NCBI GenBank assembly: GCA_022561055.1
Contig: JADFRY010000001.1
Location: 1-57,024, forward strand
Source of the DNA: Nanobdellota archaeon
GTDB taxonomy: Archaea > Nanobdellota > Nanobdellia > Pacearchaeales > GW2011-AR1
Direction: 5' to 3'
DNA: 57,024 nucleotides
The notes beneath the pieces are model-generated. The model was not told the origin of the DNA. It was given only the letters and a program-made list of their open reading frames with translations, and ran no database searches. This document shows, one piece after another, positions 20,077-28,581 of this stretch (the first letter of the stretch is position 1; each line of letters starts with the position of its first letter). The translations under genes and the position numbers were made by a program.

Positions 20077-20539
20077 AGAACAACAAATCAAAATGAAAGC
20101 TGAAGAAGTAAATGAAGATAAACCGATGGAGAAAATTGTAGCGTCGAAAAAGCAGGAAAAAAAAGAGAGTCGAACGGGAATTGCTTATATTTTTAGTTCA
20201 TTTAATAATACAATAGTTCATATAACTGATTTGGCTGGAAATACTATATCACGGGTTAGTGGTGGAATGGTAACTAAACATGATCGGCTAAAAGCTAATC
20301 CAACTACTGCGATGTTTGTTGCTAAAAGAGCAGCAGAAAGGGCAAGAGATGTTGGAATAAATAATCTTTATATTAGAATAAAAGGTAAAACGAGGGCTAC
20401 TGGAACAGGACCTGGCGCTCATGCAGTTGTTAAAACTCTCGGAAAAGAAGGATTTAAAATTGTTAGTATTGTAGATGTAACAAGAATTCCTCGTGGTGGA
20501 CCAAAGAAAAAGGGAGGTCGGAGAGGTAGAAGGGTTTAA
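20066..20539 (+). CDS. rps11: 30S ribosomal protein S11
   Basis: GIAYIFSSFNNTIVHITDLAGNTISRVSGGM...IPRGGPKKKGGRRGRRV. Confidence 0.96.
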   Translation: MKAEEQQIKMKAEEVNEDKPMEKIVASKKQEKKESRTGIAYIFSSFNNTIVHITDLAGNTISRVSGGMVTKHDRLKANPTTAMFVAKRAAERARDVGINNLYIRIKGKTRATGTGPGAHAVVKTLGKEGFKIVSIVDVTRIPRGGPKKKGGRRGRRV

Positions 20540-20611
20540 AGACTCTCAAGAATCTTTAAGCGTTCAAGCTTAAACCTGAAGATTTAAAAACTGTATCTTT
20601 TTGTTATCAAA

Positions 20612-21310
20612 ATGGAAGTTATAAAAAAAACGCCTGAGAAATTGATTTTGAGAATGCCTGCAAATTATAGCCTTGCTAATGCTATCAGAAGAAATACTGA
20701 CGAGATTCCTGTTCTTGCTGTTGATGAAGTTGAAATATTCAAAAATGATTCTGCTTTGTATGATGAATTCTTAGCGCATAGAATTGGTTTAATCCCGCTG
20801 AAAACAGATAGTAAAATGGGGGTAAAAACAAAGATTAAGTTAAAACTTGTAAAATCCGGTCAAGGGACTATTTATTCTGGCGATTTAAAAGGTGGTACAA
20901 AAGTCGTTTATTCGAAGATTCCTATAACTCTTTTAGAAAAAGACCAAGAAATAGAATTGGTGGCAACCGCGCGGCTTGGAAAAGGAACTGAGCACGCAAA
21001 ATATTCTCCTGGATTGTGTTACTTTAGACATATTTTAGAAGTAAAGGGAAAAAATCCGAATATAAATAAAATAATAGAAAAATCTAAAGGTGTTATTAAA
21101 TCTGAAAAGAAGGGAGATAAATGGCTTTGTGATTTGCCTGAGTCTGATGTTGATGAAATTATTAAAATTGATAAAGAGGCTATAAAAGATAGTGAGGAGA
21201 TTTTATTTTTTATAGAGTCGTTTGGCCAGATAGAAGCGAAGGATATTCTTATAAAGGCAATTGACGCTCTTGGAAATAACTTGAGCGAGTTTGAAAAGGC
21301 GCTTAAGTAG
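20612..21310 (+). CDS. rpoD: DNA-directed RNA polymerase subunit D (Rpb3)
   Basis: NAIRRNTDEIPVLAVDEVEIFKNDSALYDEFLAHRIGLIPL. Confidence 0.95.
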   Translation: MEVIKKTPEKLILRMPANYSLANAIRRNTDEIPVLAVDEVEIFKNDSALYDEFLAHRIGLIPLKTDSKMGVKTKIKLKLVKSGQGTIYSGDLKGGTKVVYSKIPITLLEKDQEIELVATARLGKGTEHAKYSPGLCYFRHILEVKGKNPNINKIIEKSKGVIKSEKKGDKWLCDLPESDVDEIIKIDKEAIKDSEEILFFIESFGQIEAKDILIKAIDALGNNLSEFEKALK

Positions 21311-21380
21311 TAACGCTTTGGTCTGGGATGCAAACGACCTGCGAAGGTTCGAATCCTTGTCTACGAATCTCATAAGAAAG

Positions 21381-21764
21381 ATGATAAGCAAAACAAAAAT
21401 CGCGAAAAGATTGAAAAGAAAAAAAGACAAAGAAATAGTTGAAACTATAATTGCTGCTAAAAAAAATAAAGATTGGAATAAAGTTGTGCAGGTAATCTCT
21501 GGGTCAAGAAGAAAATATGCGTCGGTAAATTTAAAAGAAATTGAAAAACAAACAACTACTGGTGATACTGTCGTAATTCCTGGAAAAGTTTTGGGCATTG
21601 GAAATATAACTAAAAAAGTCAGGGTATGTGCTTTGGGTTTTTCAGATTCTGCAAGAGAGAAATTGAAATCCGCAAATGGAGAAATTGTTACAATCTTTGA
21701 AGAAATAAATAAAAATCCAAAAGCCGAGGGAATTAAAATAATAACTAATAGGAGTAATGGTTAA
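21381..21764 (+). CDS. rpl18e: 50S ribosomal protein L18e (true start downstream of the listed 21291 start)
   Basis: MISKTKIAKRLKRKKDKEIVETIIAAKKN...VVIPGKVLGIGNITKKVRV. Confidence 0.93.
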   Translation: MISKTKIAKRLKRKKDKEIVETIIAAKKNKDWNKVVQVISGSRRKYASVNLKEIEKQTTTGDTVVIPGKVLGIGNITKKVRVCALGFSDSAREKLKSANGEIVTIFEEINKNPKAEGIKIITNRSNG

Positions 21765-22166
21765 ATGAATGAAATAATTATTGATGCTAATAATGCTGTG
21801 CTTGGAAGATTGGCGAGTCATGCGGCGAAGCAATCTTTGATTGGTAAAAAAGTTGTTATTGTTAATTGTGAAGATGCCGTAATTGTGGGAAAACCCAAGT
21901 CAATTATTAAAGAATATATTGAAACAAGGCAAAGGGGTGGATCTAGTTTGAAGGGTCCGTTTTTTCCTAAATCTCCAGAAAAAATTGTTAAAAGGACTTT
22001 AAGAGGTATGTTATCATACAAGCAAGGCAGGGGAAGAGACGCTTTAAAAAGAATTATTTGTTATAATAAAACTCCTGACGAATACAAAGAAATGAAAAAA
22101 ATTGTTGCAGGAAAAGAGAAAAAAATTAAAACAATTAAACTGAAAGATTTGAGTGAGAAGATATAA
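21765..22166 (+). CDS. rpl13: 50S ribosomal protein L13
   Basis: IIDANNAVLGRLASHAAKQSL...KSPEKIVKRTLRGMLSYKQGRGRDALKRI. Confidence 0.95.
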   Translation: MNEIIIDANNAVLGRLASHAAKQSLIGKKVVIVNCEDAVIVGKPKSIIKEYIETRQRGGSSLKGPFFPKSPEKIVKRTLRGMLSYKQGRGRDALKRIICYNKTPDEYKEMKKIVAGKEKKIKTIKLKDLSEKI

Positions 22167-22574
22167 ATGAGTGAAAAGATGATAGTTGTTGCTGGTAAGA
22201 GGAAAACTTCTATAGCTAAAGTGAAAATCAAAGATGGTGACAATAAAGTAATTTATAATGGGTTGCCTTATACTGAATTGAGATTGTTTCATAAACTTGC
22301 GTTGTCTGAACCGATAAGAATCTGCATGCATGTTCTTGGAAAATTTAATTTTGACATTGAAATAAAAACTTTTGGGGGAGGAAAAGAATCGCAGATTCAA
22401 GCTGCTAGATTAGGAATTGCGAAAGCATTAGTTAAATTTACAAATTCAATGGAGTTAAAAAAAGCTTTTCTAGATTATGATAGACATTTACTTATTGCTG
22501 ATACGAGGAGAAAAGAAACCTGTAAACCTGGTGATTCCAAAGCGCGCGCAAAAAGACAGACGAGTTATAGATAG
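22167..22574 (+). CDS. rps9: 30S ribosomal protein S9
   Basis: VVAGKRKTSIAKVKI...C-term KETCKPGDSKARAKRQTSYR. Confidence 0.95.
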   Translation: MSEKMIVVAGKRKTSIAKVKIKDGDNKVIYNGLPYTELRLFHKLALSEPIRICMHVLGKFNFDIEIKTFGGGKESQIQAARLGIAKALVKFTNSMELKKAFLDYDRHLLIADTRRKETCKPGDSKARAKRQTSYR

Positions 22575-22576
22575 TT

Positions 22577-23389
22577 CTATAAATTATCAAGAGGGTTCTT
22601 TATTTTCTTTAATTCTTCCGACGATACATGAGTATATATTTGAGTTGTAGAAATGTTCGCATGTCCGAGCAAAACCTGTATCATTCTTATATCTGTTCCA
22701 TTTTCTAAAAGATGTGTAGCGAAACTGTGTCTTAGTGTGTGTGGCGTGACTTTTTTATTTATGCCTGCTTTTTGTTTTGTATGTTTAACAATTTTTTGTA
22801 TATTACGTGTTGTTAATGGCCTGTCTCTCGAAAATAAATAGACATTATTTTTTTTCTTTTGTAAATAATGATGTAACTCTTTAGCTAGATTTTCTGAAAT
22901 GGTAAATATTCTGTCTTTCGAACCTTTTCCCTTTCTTACTTTTCCTATTTTTTCCTCAAAGTTTAAGTCGTCTTTCTTTAAATTTACAAGTTCGGAAACT
23001 CTTAAACCAGAAGAATAAAGTAAAGAAATTATTAAGCGAGATTTTTTTGTTTCTGCTGAATCAATTAATTTTTTTACTTCTTCTTTTGTTAATACTTCTG
23101 GGAGAATCATATCTTTTTTTGGGATTTTAATTTTTCCAAACTCTTTATCTAAAATTTCTATATAAAAGAATTTTAATGCTGCTGCTGCAAGCATGATTGT
23201 ATTTTTAGATTTAGATTCAAAAAGGAAAGCAAGATATTTTTTAACATCCTCTTCATTTAAATCTTTCGTTGGTTTAGTTGTTTGATCTAAAAATTTTTGA
23301 ACAAAAAAAGAATAATTTCTTAGAGTTAACGGGGAGAAACCACGAATTTTTAATTCAATCTGTAATTTATCTACTTCTTTTTCTACCAT
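22577..23389 (-). CDS. Tyrosine recombinase, archaeal XerA-like
   Basis: SAM-like N domain; LLYSSGLRVSELVNLK (Arg I), HTLRHSFATHLLENGTDIRMIQVLLGHANISTTQIYTHVS. Confidence 0.93.
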   Translation of the reverse strand: MVEKEVDKLQIELKIRGFSPLTLRNYSFFVQKFLDQTTKPTKDLNEEDVKKYLAFLFESKSKNTIMLAAAALKFFYIEILDKEFGKIKIPKKDMILPEVLTKEEVKKLIDSAETKKSRLIISLLYSSGLRVSELVNLKKDDLNFEEKIGKVRKGKGSKDRIFTISENLAKELHHYLQKKKNNVYLFSRDRPLTTRNIQKIVKHTKQKAGINKKVTPHTLRHSFATHLLENGTDIRMIQVLLGHANISTTQIYTHVSSEELKKIKNPLDNL

Positions 23390-23463
23390 TTTCCCCTTTT
23401 ACTAAAGAATTAAAACGAACTCCTATTTAAGTCTTTCAGAAACTTTAAAAAGATATTTTCCCA

Positions 23464-23757
23464 ATGAGAATCATGGGAGAAAGAGGAGAAACTTTAATGA
23501 GGATTGTTGTGTTCATTGTTACTGGGATAGTCCTTTATTTTTGGGCTTATTTAATTGGGGTCTTTGTTATTATTAATTTTATTTGGACATTTATATCTGG
23601 AAAGAGAATAAGGGATGTAGCAGAACTTTCAGAAACATGGAATACTCAGAAATATGTGTTCATAAGATATTTGGTTTTCTTATCAAATGAAAGACCGTTT
23701 CCATTTACTAAGTTGACTAAAAATATAAGTAAGTATTCTAAATCAAAAAGTTTTTGA
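23464..23757 (+). CDS. DUF4389-like membrane protein
   Basis: RIVVFIVTGIVLYFWAYLIGVFVIINFIWTFISGKR...YLVFLSNERPFPF. Confidence 0.7.
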   Translation: MRIMGERGETLMRIVVFIVTGIVLYFWAYLIGVFVIINFIWTFISGKRIRDVAELSETWNTQKYVFIRYLVFLSNERPFPFTKLTKNISKYSKSKSF

Positions 23758-23784
23758 GTTTCTTTGTTTGAACTTTGGGATGCA

Positions 23785-23873
23785 AGAGAAATCTTTTATG
23801 GATTTCTCTGCACAGAGAATTGCTTATAATTGCAATTCTCTTGTGTCCAAGGATTCTTTCTCAGAATCCTTGG
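23785..23873. repeat. Three consecutive perfect hairpins (9, 10, 11 bp stems) between convergent genes
   Basis: AGAGAAATC/GATTTCTCT; AGAGAATTGC/GCAATTCTCT; CCAAGGATTCT/AGAATCCTTGG. Confidence 0.95.
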
Positions 23874-23886
23874 CATAATTATTTTA

Positions 23887-24351
23887 TTATAAGCAAGCTG
23901 GTAGGATTTCTTTAGACTCTAATGTACAATCATTAATGCTTATGATTAAAGTTTTTGGGTTTGTTAGTCCTTCTACATCAAAATAATATGTTTTTGTTTC
24001 TCCTGCGTCTGGGATTACACAATTTCCGCCGCAAGAAAACCCACAAAGAAATTCTAAACTATTTGTATCTGAACTTGTAACGAAACCTATTGAGTTTATT
24101 TCAATATTGGATGTAATAGTTCTTTCAATTGTTACTTCTAGTTCATTAGTTTCTTTATTGTAACATGCTTTTTCAATTGTAGTTGGATGTTGTATTTTTA
24201 TATCTGTACAAGAAAATGCTGGAGAAAGTTGTTCTGTTACTGTATTTATTGAACTATACAATATGCCTGCTGAAACTATGCTAATTAATATAATGAAAAC
24301 AACTCCGATAACTTCTGCGATTCCTTTTTTATTATTTTTTATTTTCTGCAT
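23887..24351 (-). CDS. Archaeal type IV pilin-like protein
   Basis: N-term class III signal KNNKKGIAEVIGVVFIILISIVSAGILYSS. Confidence 0.8.
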   Translation of the reverse strand: MQKIKNNKKGIAEVIGVVFIILISIVSAGILYSSINTVTEQLSPAFSCTDIKIQHPTTIEKACYNKETNELEVTIERTITSNIEINSIGFVTSSDTNSLEFLCGFSCGGNCVIPDAGETKTYYFDVEGLTNPKTLIISINDCTLESKEILPACL

Positions 24352-25472
24352 GGTCTTGCTCCTATATCATTAAGAGATGTTTGTGTAATTTGCTTATCTT
24401 TGTCATTAAAGATTTGAAGAGTCTCTGCTGTTCTGATTTCTGGAATAGTTAAGAAAAATTCTTCTTCATTTGTGTAAATTTCTCCATTTATTTCTGTTTC
24501 TTCTTCTCCTTGGATGTCTGTAAAGATTGGTTGTGGATTAAATTTTTCTCCTTGTGTTATTGAATCATCTTCCAAAACAATATTATAACTAAATGGACCG
24601 ACATCGTTTCCGCCAGAGCATCCAATCTCAAGGGTTTTACCAATTATTTCAATTTCGTCGTTGCTTTTGTAAACTCCCTCGATTAAGTAATATTTTTCTT
24701 GTGAACAATCAAATTGGTTTTCTTCAGTATCGTCGACGGCAAAACCAGTTATTTGTGGTCTTCTGATTTTCTCAATTTCTTTTAAAATAAGATTTTCATT
24801 GAATGTTCCATATTCATTAGAGCTGAGAGTTCTCATGACTCCGTTTTCAATTGACCTGAGATAACCTCCTTGAGAACATTCCTGGAAACATCCTTCTTGT
24901 AAACCTCCAAAATTTTGACAATCAGTTACACAGTTTTTTGAACCTCTTGGTGGATTCTGATTAGTAAGATATTCTTCTGCGAGATTTGCAGATACATGTC
25001 CGAACTCATGAAGAAAAACAGTTTTTGGCTGTTCTTTATTTAGAGTTATAAAATTCAAGTATGCAGAACTTCTTATTTCTCTCTGAACTGATTTAACAAT
25101 TACTACATAATCATTTGGGCAAGATGCGGCTTTTTGTACATTCTTCTTTGAGTAGCAAAGCAGAGCTATTTGTTTATAGAACTCACATTCTGGTTCATAG
25201 TCATCAATATAGAAAAAATTAAACTTCTCTTTGTTTTCTGCAAATGGTTTTGCTTTTAAGAAAAAATCTGTATATATACTTGCAGTTTCTTTATCAGAGA
25301 AAAAGAGTAAATTAATGTTGTCCTTGCCGTTGTAGATCAGAGTCTTACATGATTCTAAGGTTGACTGGGAGGGGCCTAATTTAGCTGCTGCAAGGAATAT
25401 AATTGCTAAAGATATAAAAATAGAAAACATCAATATTCCAAAGCCGATAAAAAAAAGCCATTCTGCTTTCAT
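24339..25472 (-). CDS. Membrane-anchored zinc metallopeptidase, M64 (IgA peptidase)-like
   Basis: N-terminal TM; KTVFLHEFGHVSANLAEEYL (HExxH...EEY). Confidence 0.72.
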   Translation of the reverse strand: MKAEWLFFIGFGILMFSIFISLAIIFLAAAKLGPSQSTLESCKTLIYNGKDNINLLFFSDKETASIYTDFFLKAKPFAENKEKFNFFYIDDYEPECEFYKQIALLCYSKKNVQKAASCPNDYVVIVKSVQREIRSSAYLNFITLNKEQPKTVFLHEFGHVSANLAEEYLTNQNPPRGSKNCVTDCQNFGGLQEGCFQECSQGGYLRSIENGVMRTLSSNEYGTFNENLILKEIEKIRRPQITGFAVDDTEENQFDCSQEKYYLIEGVYKSNDEIEIIGKTLEIGCSGGNDVGPFSYNIVLEDDSITQGEKFNPQPIFTDIQGEEETEINGEIYTNEEEFFLTIPEIRTAETLQIFNDKDKQITQTSLNDIGARPCRK

Positions 25473-25568
25473 GAAATAAGGACTATTTTTGTGCTTAAAT
25501 AAGTTCTTATGCTGTTATTATAGAAAAAATAAAAATATTAGATAATTGTCCTAGTTGTTTAGAAAGAA

Positions 25569-25838
25569 ATGGTGAATCATCTGAAAGAGGAAGACATGAA
25601 TGGATTTGAAACTAGAGAGCAAATTGATGAATGGTATTCAAAGGCTATTAAAGGGCTTGGTAAAATAGTTTTTTCTTCTAATCTTAAAAAAAGCATTAGC
25701 TTAGACGTTACCGTCAGATATATGGGAACATTAAAAAGGAAAGTATATGAGTCTCTTGGACTAAATCCAGATGATGCTGAAGTTTGGACTTATGATGCCT
25801 TCCAAAAAAGATATTGTAAAAATTCTGATAATAATTAA
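25569..25838 (+). CDS. Hypothetical protein
   Basis: Open frame of 89 aa only. Confidence 0.45.
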   Translation: MVNHLKEEDMNGFETREQIDEWYSKAIKGLGKIVFSSNLKKSISLDVTVRYMGTLKRKVYESLGLNPDDAEVWTYDAFQKRYCKNSDNN

Positions 25839-25932
25839 AACGAACTTCTAGTTTATGTTAAAAGTTTTAAGCAAAAGCAGGAAGTTATTGCAGAAAGGAA
25901 AGCTTTAAAAATGGATGTTTTTTAGGTTCTTT

Positions 25933-26302
25933 ATGGATAGAAGTGATTTTGTAGCTAATGGGATAGAAGATGGAGATATTGTTTTAGTATGCTATATTGA
26001 TGAAGTTCGAAAGGGCGCTAGGGCAAATTATAGTCATGAAATGAAAGCGGGGTGTATTTGTACATGATCCTGCTTCAAGTGGAGATGATCTTTCTTTTGA
26101 TATTTATCTAGGGTATTCTCTAAGAAAACCAAGAAAGAGATTTTTAATACACCAAGACATCCCTGGCTCAAGAAATATGCCTTTAATCACAAGAAATTCT
26201 TCTGAACTACCCATTAGGTATTCTAGTGTTGTCTATGTTGAGAAATTAAGAGATGGAGAGATTTTTGGAAGAATTAGAGATGAACATGGAAATCAAGAGT
26301 AA
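25933..26302 (+). pseudogene. Hypothetical protein interrupted by a +1 nt frameshift at a GGGG run (26049-26052)
   Basis: MDRSDFVANGIEDGDIVLVCYIDEVRKGARANYSHEMKAG | VFVHDPASSGDDLSFDIYLGYSLRKPRKRFLIHQDIPGSRNMPLITRNSSELPIRYSSVVYVEKLRDGEIFGRIRDEHGNQE*; removing one G joins the frames. Confidence 0.65.
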
Positions 26303-26365
26303 AAAGTAGTTTTATATGTAAGAACTTCGCACAAGGTATATTAAGCGAACCAAGGGTTTTAGAGG

Positions 26366-26692
26366 TTAATTAGCCTGATTAGAAGAAGGTTGTTCTAGTT
26401 CACATAATGCAATAAGTGTGCTTTCGGACCTGTCTATTGAAATTTTGGAAAATTCTTTTTTTCCCCGCTCCTCTCCAATTGGATACATTCCGCTTTGATA
26501 TCGATGAAGAGATTCTCTTGATAAACGTGCTCCAATAGATTCCCCAGCAACTGAAATTTGTGCTTTTGTAAAATTACACGTAGTAGTTGATATATTATCC
26601 AATACTCCCTTCACTTGGTAAACGAACCTACCAGTTTGAAATAGGGCAACCACTGGTTTTCCTTCATATCGTTTTGCGTCTACTGGATCCAT
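26366..26692 (-). CDS. Hypothetical protein
   Basis: 108-aa ORF with TATA-like TTTATAAA upstream. Confidence 0.5.
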   Translation of the reverse strand: MDPVDAKRYEGKPVVALFQTGRFVYQVKGVLDNISTTTCNFTKAQISVAGESIGARLSRESLHRYQSGMYPIGEERGKKEFSKISIDRSESTLIALCELEQPSSNQAN

Positions 26693-26803
26693 AAGAATAG
26701 AAACTAAAATTAGTTTATAAATCTAACTATTAACCCGAACTTCTACCATATGTTAAATCTTAATGGTTTTGCTTGAAAGTTCCTGCTCTTATTAGTTATT
26801 TTA

Positions 26804-27232
26804 TTATTTTTCCTCTTTCTTAGCCCATTTACTAACGAACATAATGCCGATTATTGCTATGATTGTTATGATAATTGCTGTGAAAAGCTCTGCTATGTAA
26901 GGATATTTCTCAAGTAAGGATATTTTTGTGTTATCTTTAACTAATTTTACTATGAAATCTTTCCATGCGAGAGCGATGAGAAAGCTAAGGGCAGCTATCA
27001 TTGCTGTTGAAGCATGATCTCTAAATTTATGGCCAATTAAAACTGTTGTTCTAATTCCTCTTTTTGCAGCAGTGGTTGTTAGTGCTTTTGACTTGGCAAG
27101 AAGTTTTTTATGTAACCTCGCTTCTACTTTCTTTTCCACCACCTTTTCAAGCTTTTTTTCAACTTGTTTTAGTTGGTTTTCAACTTGTTTGTTTACTGCC
27201 TTTTGCTGTTCTTTAGTTAATTTTTCAGGCAT
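26804..27232 (-). CDS. DUF5654-like protein (coiled-coil plus two TM)
   Basis: KALTTTAAKRGIRTTVLIG...AALSFLIALAWKDFIVKLV...FTAIIITIIAIIGIMFVSKW. Confidence 0.6.
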   Translation of the reverse strand: MPEKLTKEQQKAVNKQVENQLKQVEKKLEKVVEKKVEARLHKKLLAKSKALTTTAAKRGIRTTVLIGHKFRDHASTAMIAALSFLIALAWKDFIVKLVKDNTKISLLEKYPYIAELFTAIIITIIAIIGIMFVSKWAKKEEK

Positions 27233-27283
27233 TTGAGAGTAAACCGAAAGAGGTTTATTAATGCTTTGTGTGTCTTATCAGGC

Positions 27284-27307
27284 GCGTTCGGCGCTTCGCG
27301 CCTCACC
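27284..27307. repeat. GC-rich 24-nt direct repeat copy A (CGCGTTCGGCGCTTCGCGCCTCAC, contains a GGCGC-TTC-GCGCC hairpin)
   Basis: Exact second copy at 27673..27696. Confidence 0.95.
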
Positions 27308-27397
27308 CTTATTTGAGGCAATTATCCTAGAGAGAAAATGAAAAAGGCTAAAAGATAAAAAATAAATAAATGGTAAATAAAAAAAATGTTTAGGGAT

Positions 27398-27556
27398 TTA
27401 TTTTCCCTTGACTTCCATGAATCCAACAACTGCTAATGCAATTACTGCGATCCAAGTGCCCCAATTTCCTGCGCCTGTGCCTGTGCTTACACCGACAAGA
27501 GGTAATAACCACATCAGAGCGATTATAAGGAACATCCAACCGTTTAAATTCTTCAT
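27398..27556 (-). CDS. Small two-TM membrane protein
   Basis: Perfect Shine-Dalgarno AAAGGAGGTGACAAAATG; MKNLNGWMFLIIALMWLLPLVGVSTGTGAGNWGTWIAVIALAVVGFMEVKGK. Confidence 0.75.
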   Translation of the reverse strand: MKNLNGWMFLIIALMWLLPLVGVSTGTGAGNWGTWIAVIALAVVGFMEVKGK

Positions 27557-27672
27557 TTTGTCACCTCCTTTCAAAATTTTTTGTTTTTCCAAAGATATGT
27601 TAACTTTAATTTTTTAACGTTAACGTTGTTTAAATATGTTTCCTTCTTAAATATATTATGTATGTTTATGTA

Positions 27673-27696
27673 CGCGTTCGGCGCTTCGCGCCTCAC
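27673..27696. repeat. GC-rich 24-nt direct repeat copy B
   Basis: Exact match to 27284..27307. Confidence 0.95.
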
Positions 27697-27786
27697 ATTT
27701 ATTAAAGCAATTCATCTTGGATAGAATCTTGGTTTTTGGCTCAAATTGAAGGTTTTTAGATAAATTTTATTTTATCGTCGGTAAGA

Positions 27787-27860
27787 GGGTGTTTAAGGGT
27801 GTTTAAACAGCTGTTTAAAATTAAGTTAGGGGTGTTTAAGTGCTGTTTAGGGGTGTTTAA
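27787..27860. repeat. Four GGGTGTTTAA repeats plus GCTGTTTA units
   Basis: GGGTGTTTAA at 27787, 27797, 27830 and 27851; palindrome AAACAGCTGTTT between. Confidence 0.93.
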
Positions 27861-27930
27861 ATTGCATTTTTGTTATGAAATTTAGGTATAAAAACGAAAC
27901 TTTTATATACGATAAATGATAGAAGTTAGT

Positions 27931-28581
27931 ATGTTTTGGTTATTTAGTGGGAAAAAAAGGGTAATAAAGTTAGAAAAAGAGACTGAAAAAAGTTTTGAAA
28001 ATGTAAAAAAAGATTTTGAGCATGTCGGAAAATGGATTAAACACTTAGACGGCTCAGATAAACGGTTATTTGATATTATTTCTGAGCTTGAGAGAGATTT
28101 ATCGTCGGTAAAAGATGAGATTGAAAGTCTTAAAGAAATCATATCTCTCATAGGTTTTAGTGAGGAAAACAAACAGCTGTCCAAAAAACAAACAGCTGTT
28201 TATGAACAAGCACCTGTCCAAGGTGTCCAAAAAGCTGTCCAAACACCTGTCCAAACAGCTAATTTATATGAAATTTTGCAAGGTTTATCTGCGAACGAAA
28301 GATTGCTTGTTTTTACATTATTGAATGCTGGTGAAAACATGAAACTTAGTTATGAAGACTTAGCAAGGCTTTTGGGAAAAGAGAGATCTACAGTTAGGGG
28401 ACAAATAAATTCAATAAAACAAAAGAGTATGGGTTTGGTTCAAGAAATAATTGAGACTAGTGGTAAAAAAAGAGTATTTGTAAACGGGGAAATAAGACAG
28501 AAACTACTAAAATATGCAAGAGTGAGGGCTAAAAGCAGGAAAAAAGATAAAAAACTATTGAAAAGAAGCATAAAAATGTAA
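27931..28581 (+). CDS. Coiled-coil plus repeat linker plus winged-helix DNA-binding protein
   Basis: MFWLFSGKKRVIKLEKETEKSFENVKKDFEHVGKWIKHLD...(PVQ/AVQ repeats)...LSANERLLVFTLLNAGENMKLSYEDLARLLGKERSTVRGQINSIKQ. Confidence 0.75.
   Translation: MFWLFSGKKRVIKLEKETEKSFENVKKDFEHVGKWIKHLDGSDKRLFDIISELERDLSSVKDEIESLKEIISLIGFSEENKQLSKKQTAVYEQAPVQGVQKAVQTPVQTANLYEILQGLSANERLLVFTLLNAGENMKLSYEDLARLLGKERSTVRGQINSIKQKSMGLVQEIIETSGKKRVFVNGEIRQKLLKYARVRAKSRKKDKKLLKRSIKM

Noticed and set aside
22577-23389. XerA-like recombinase as integrase of a mobile element at this position
   Set aside because: Sits in the core ribosomal neighbourhood with no flanking repeats or cargo; most simply the chromosomal XerA. 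No transposases were seen in the window.
28171-28260. Short repeated units resembling a small CRISPR array
   Set aside because: They encode an in-frame PVQ/AVQ linker, units are ~9-12 nt and there are no spacers. No CRISPR array or cas genes seen in the window.
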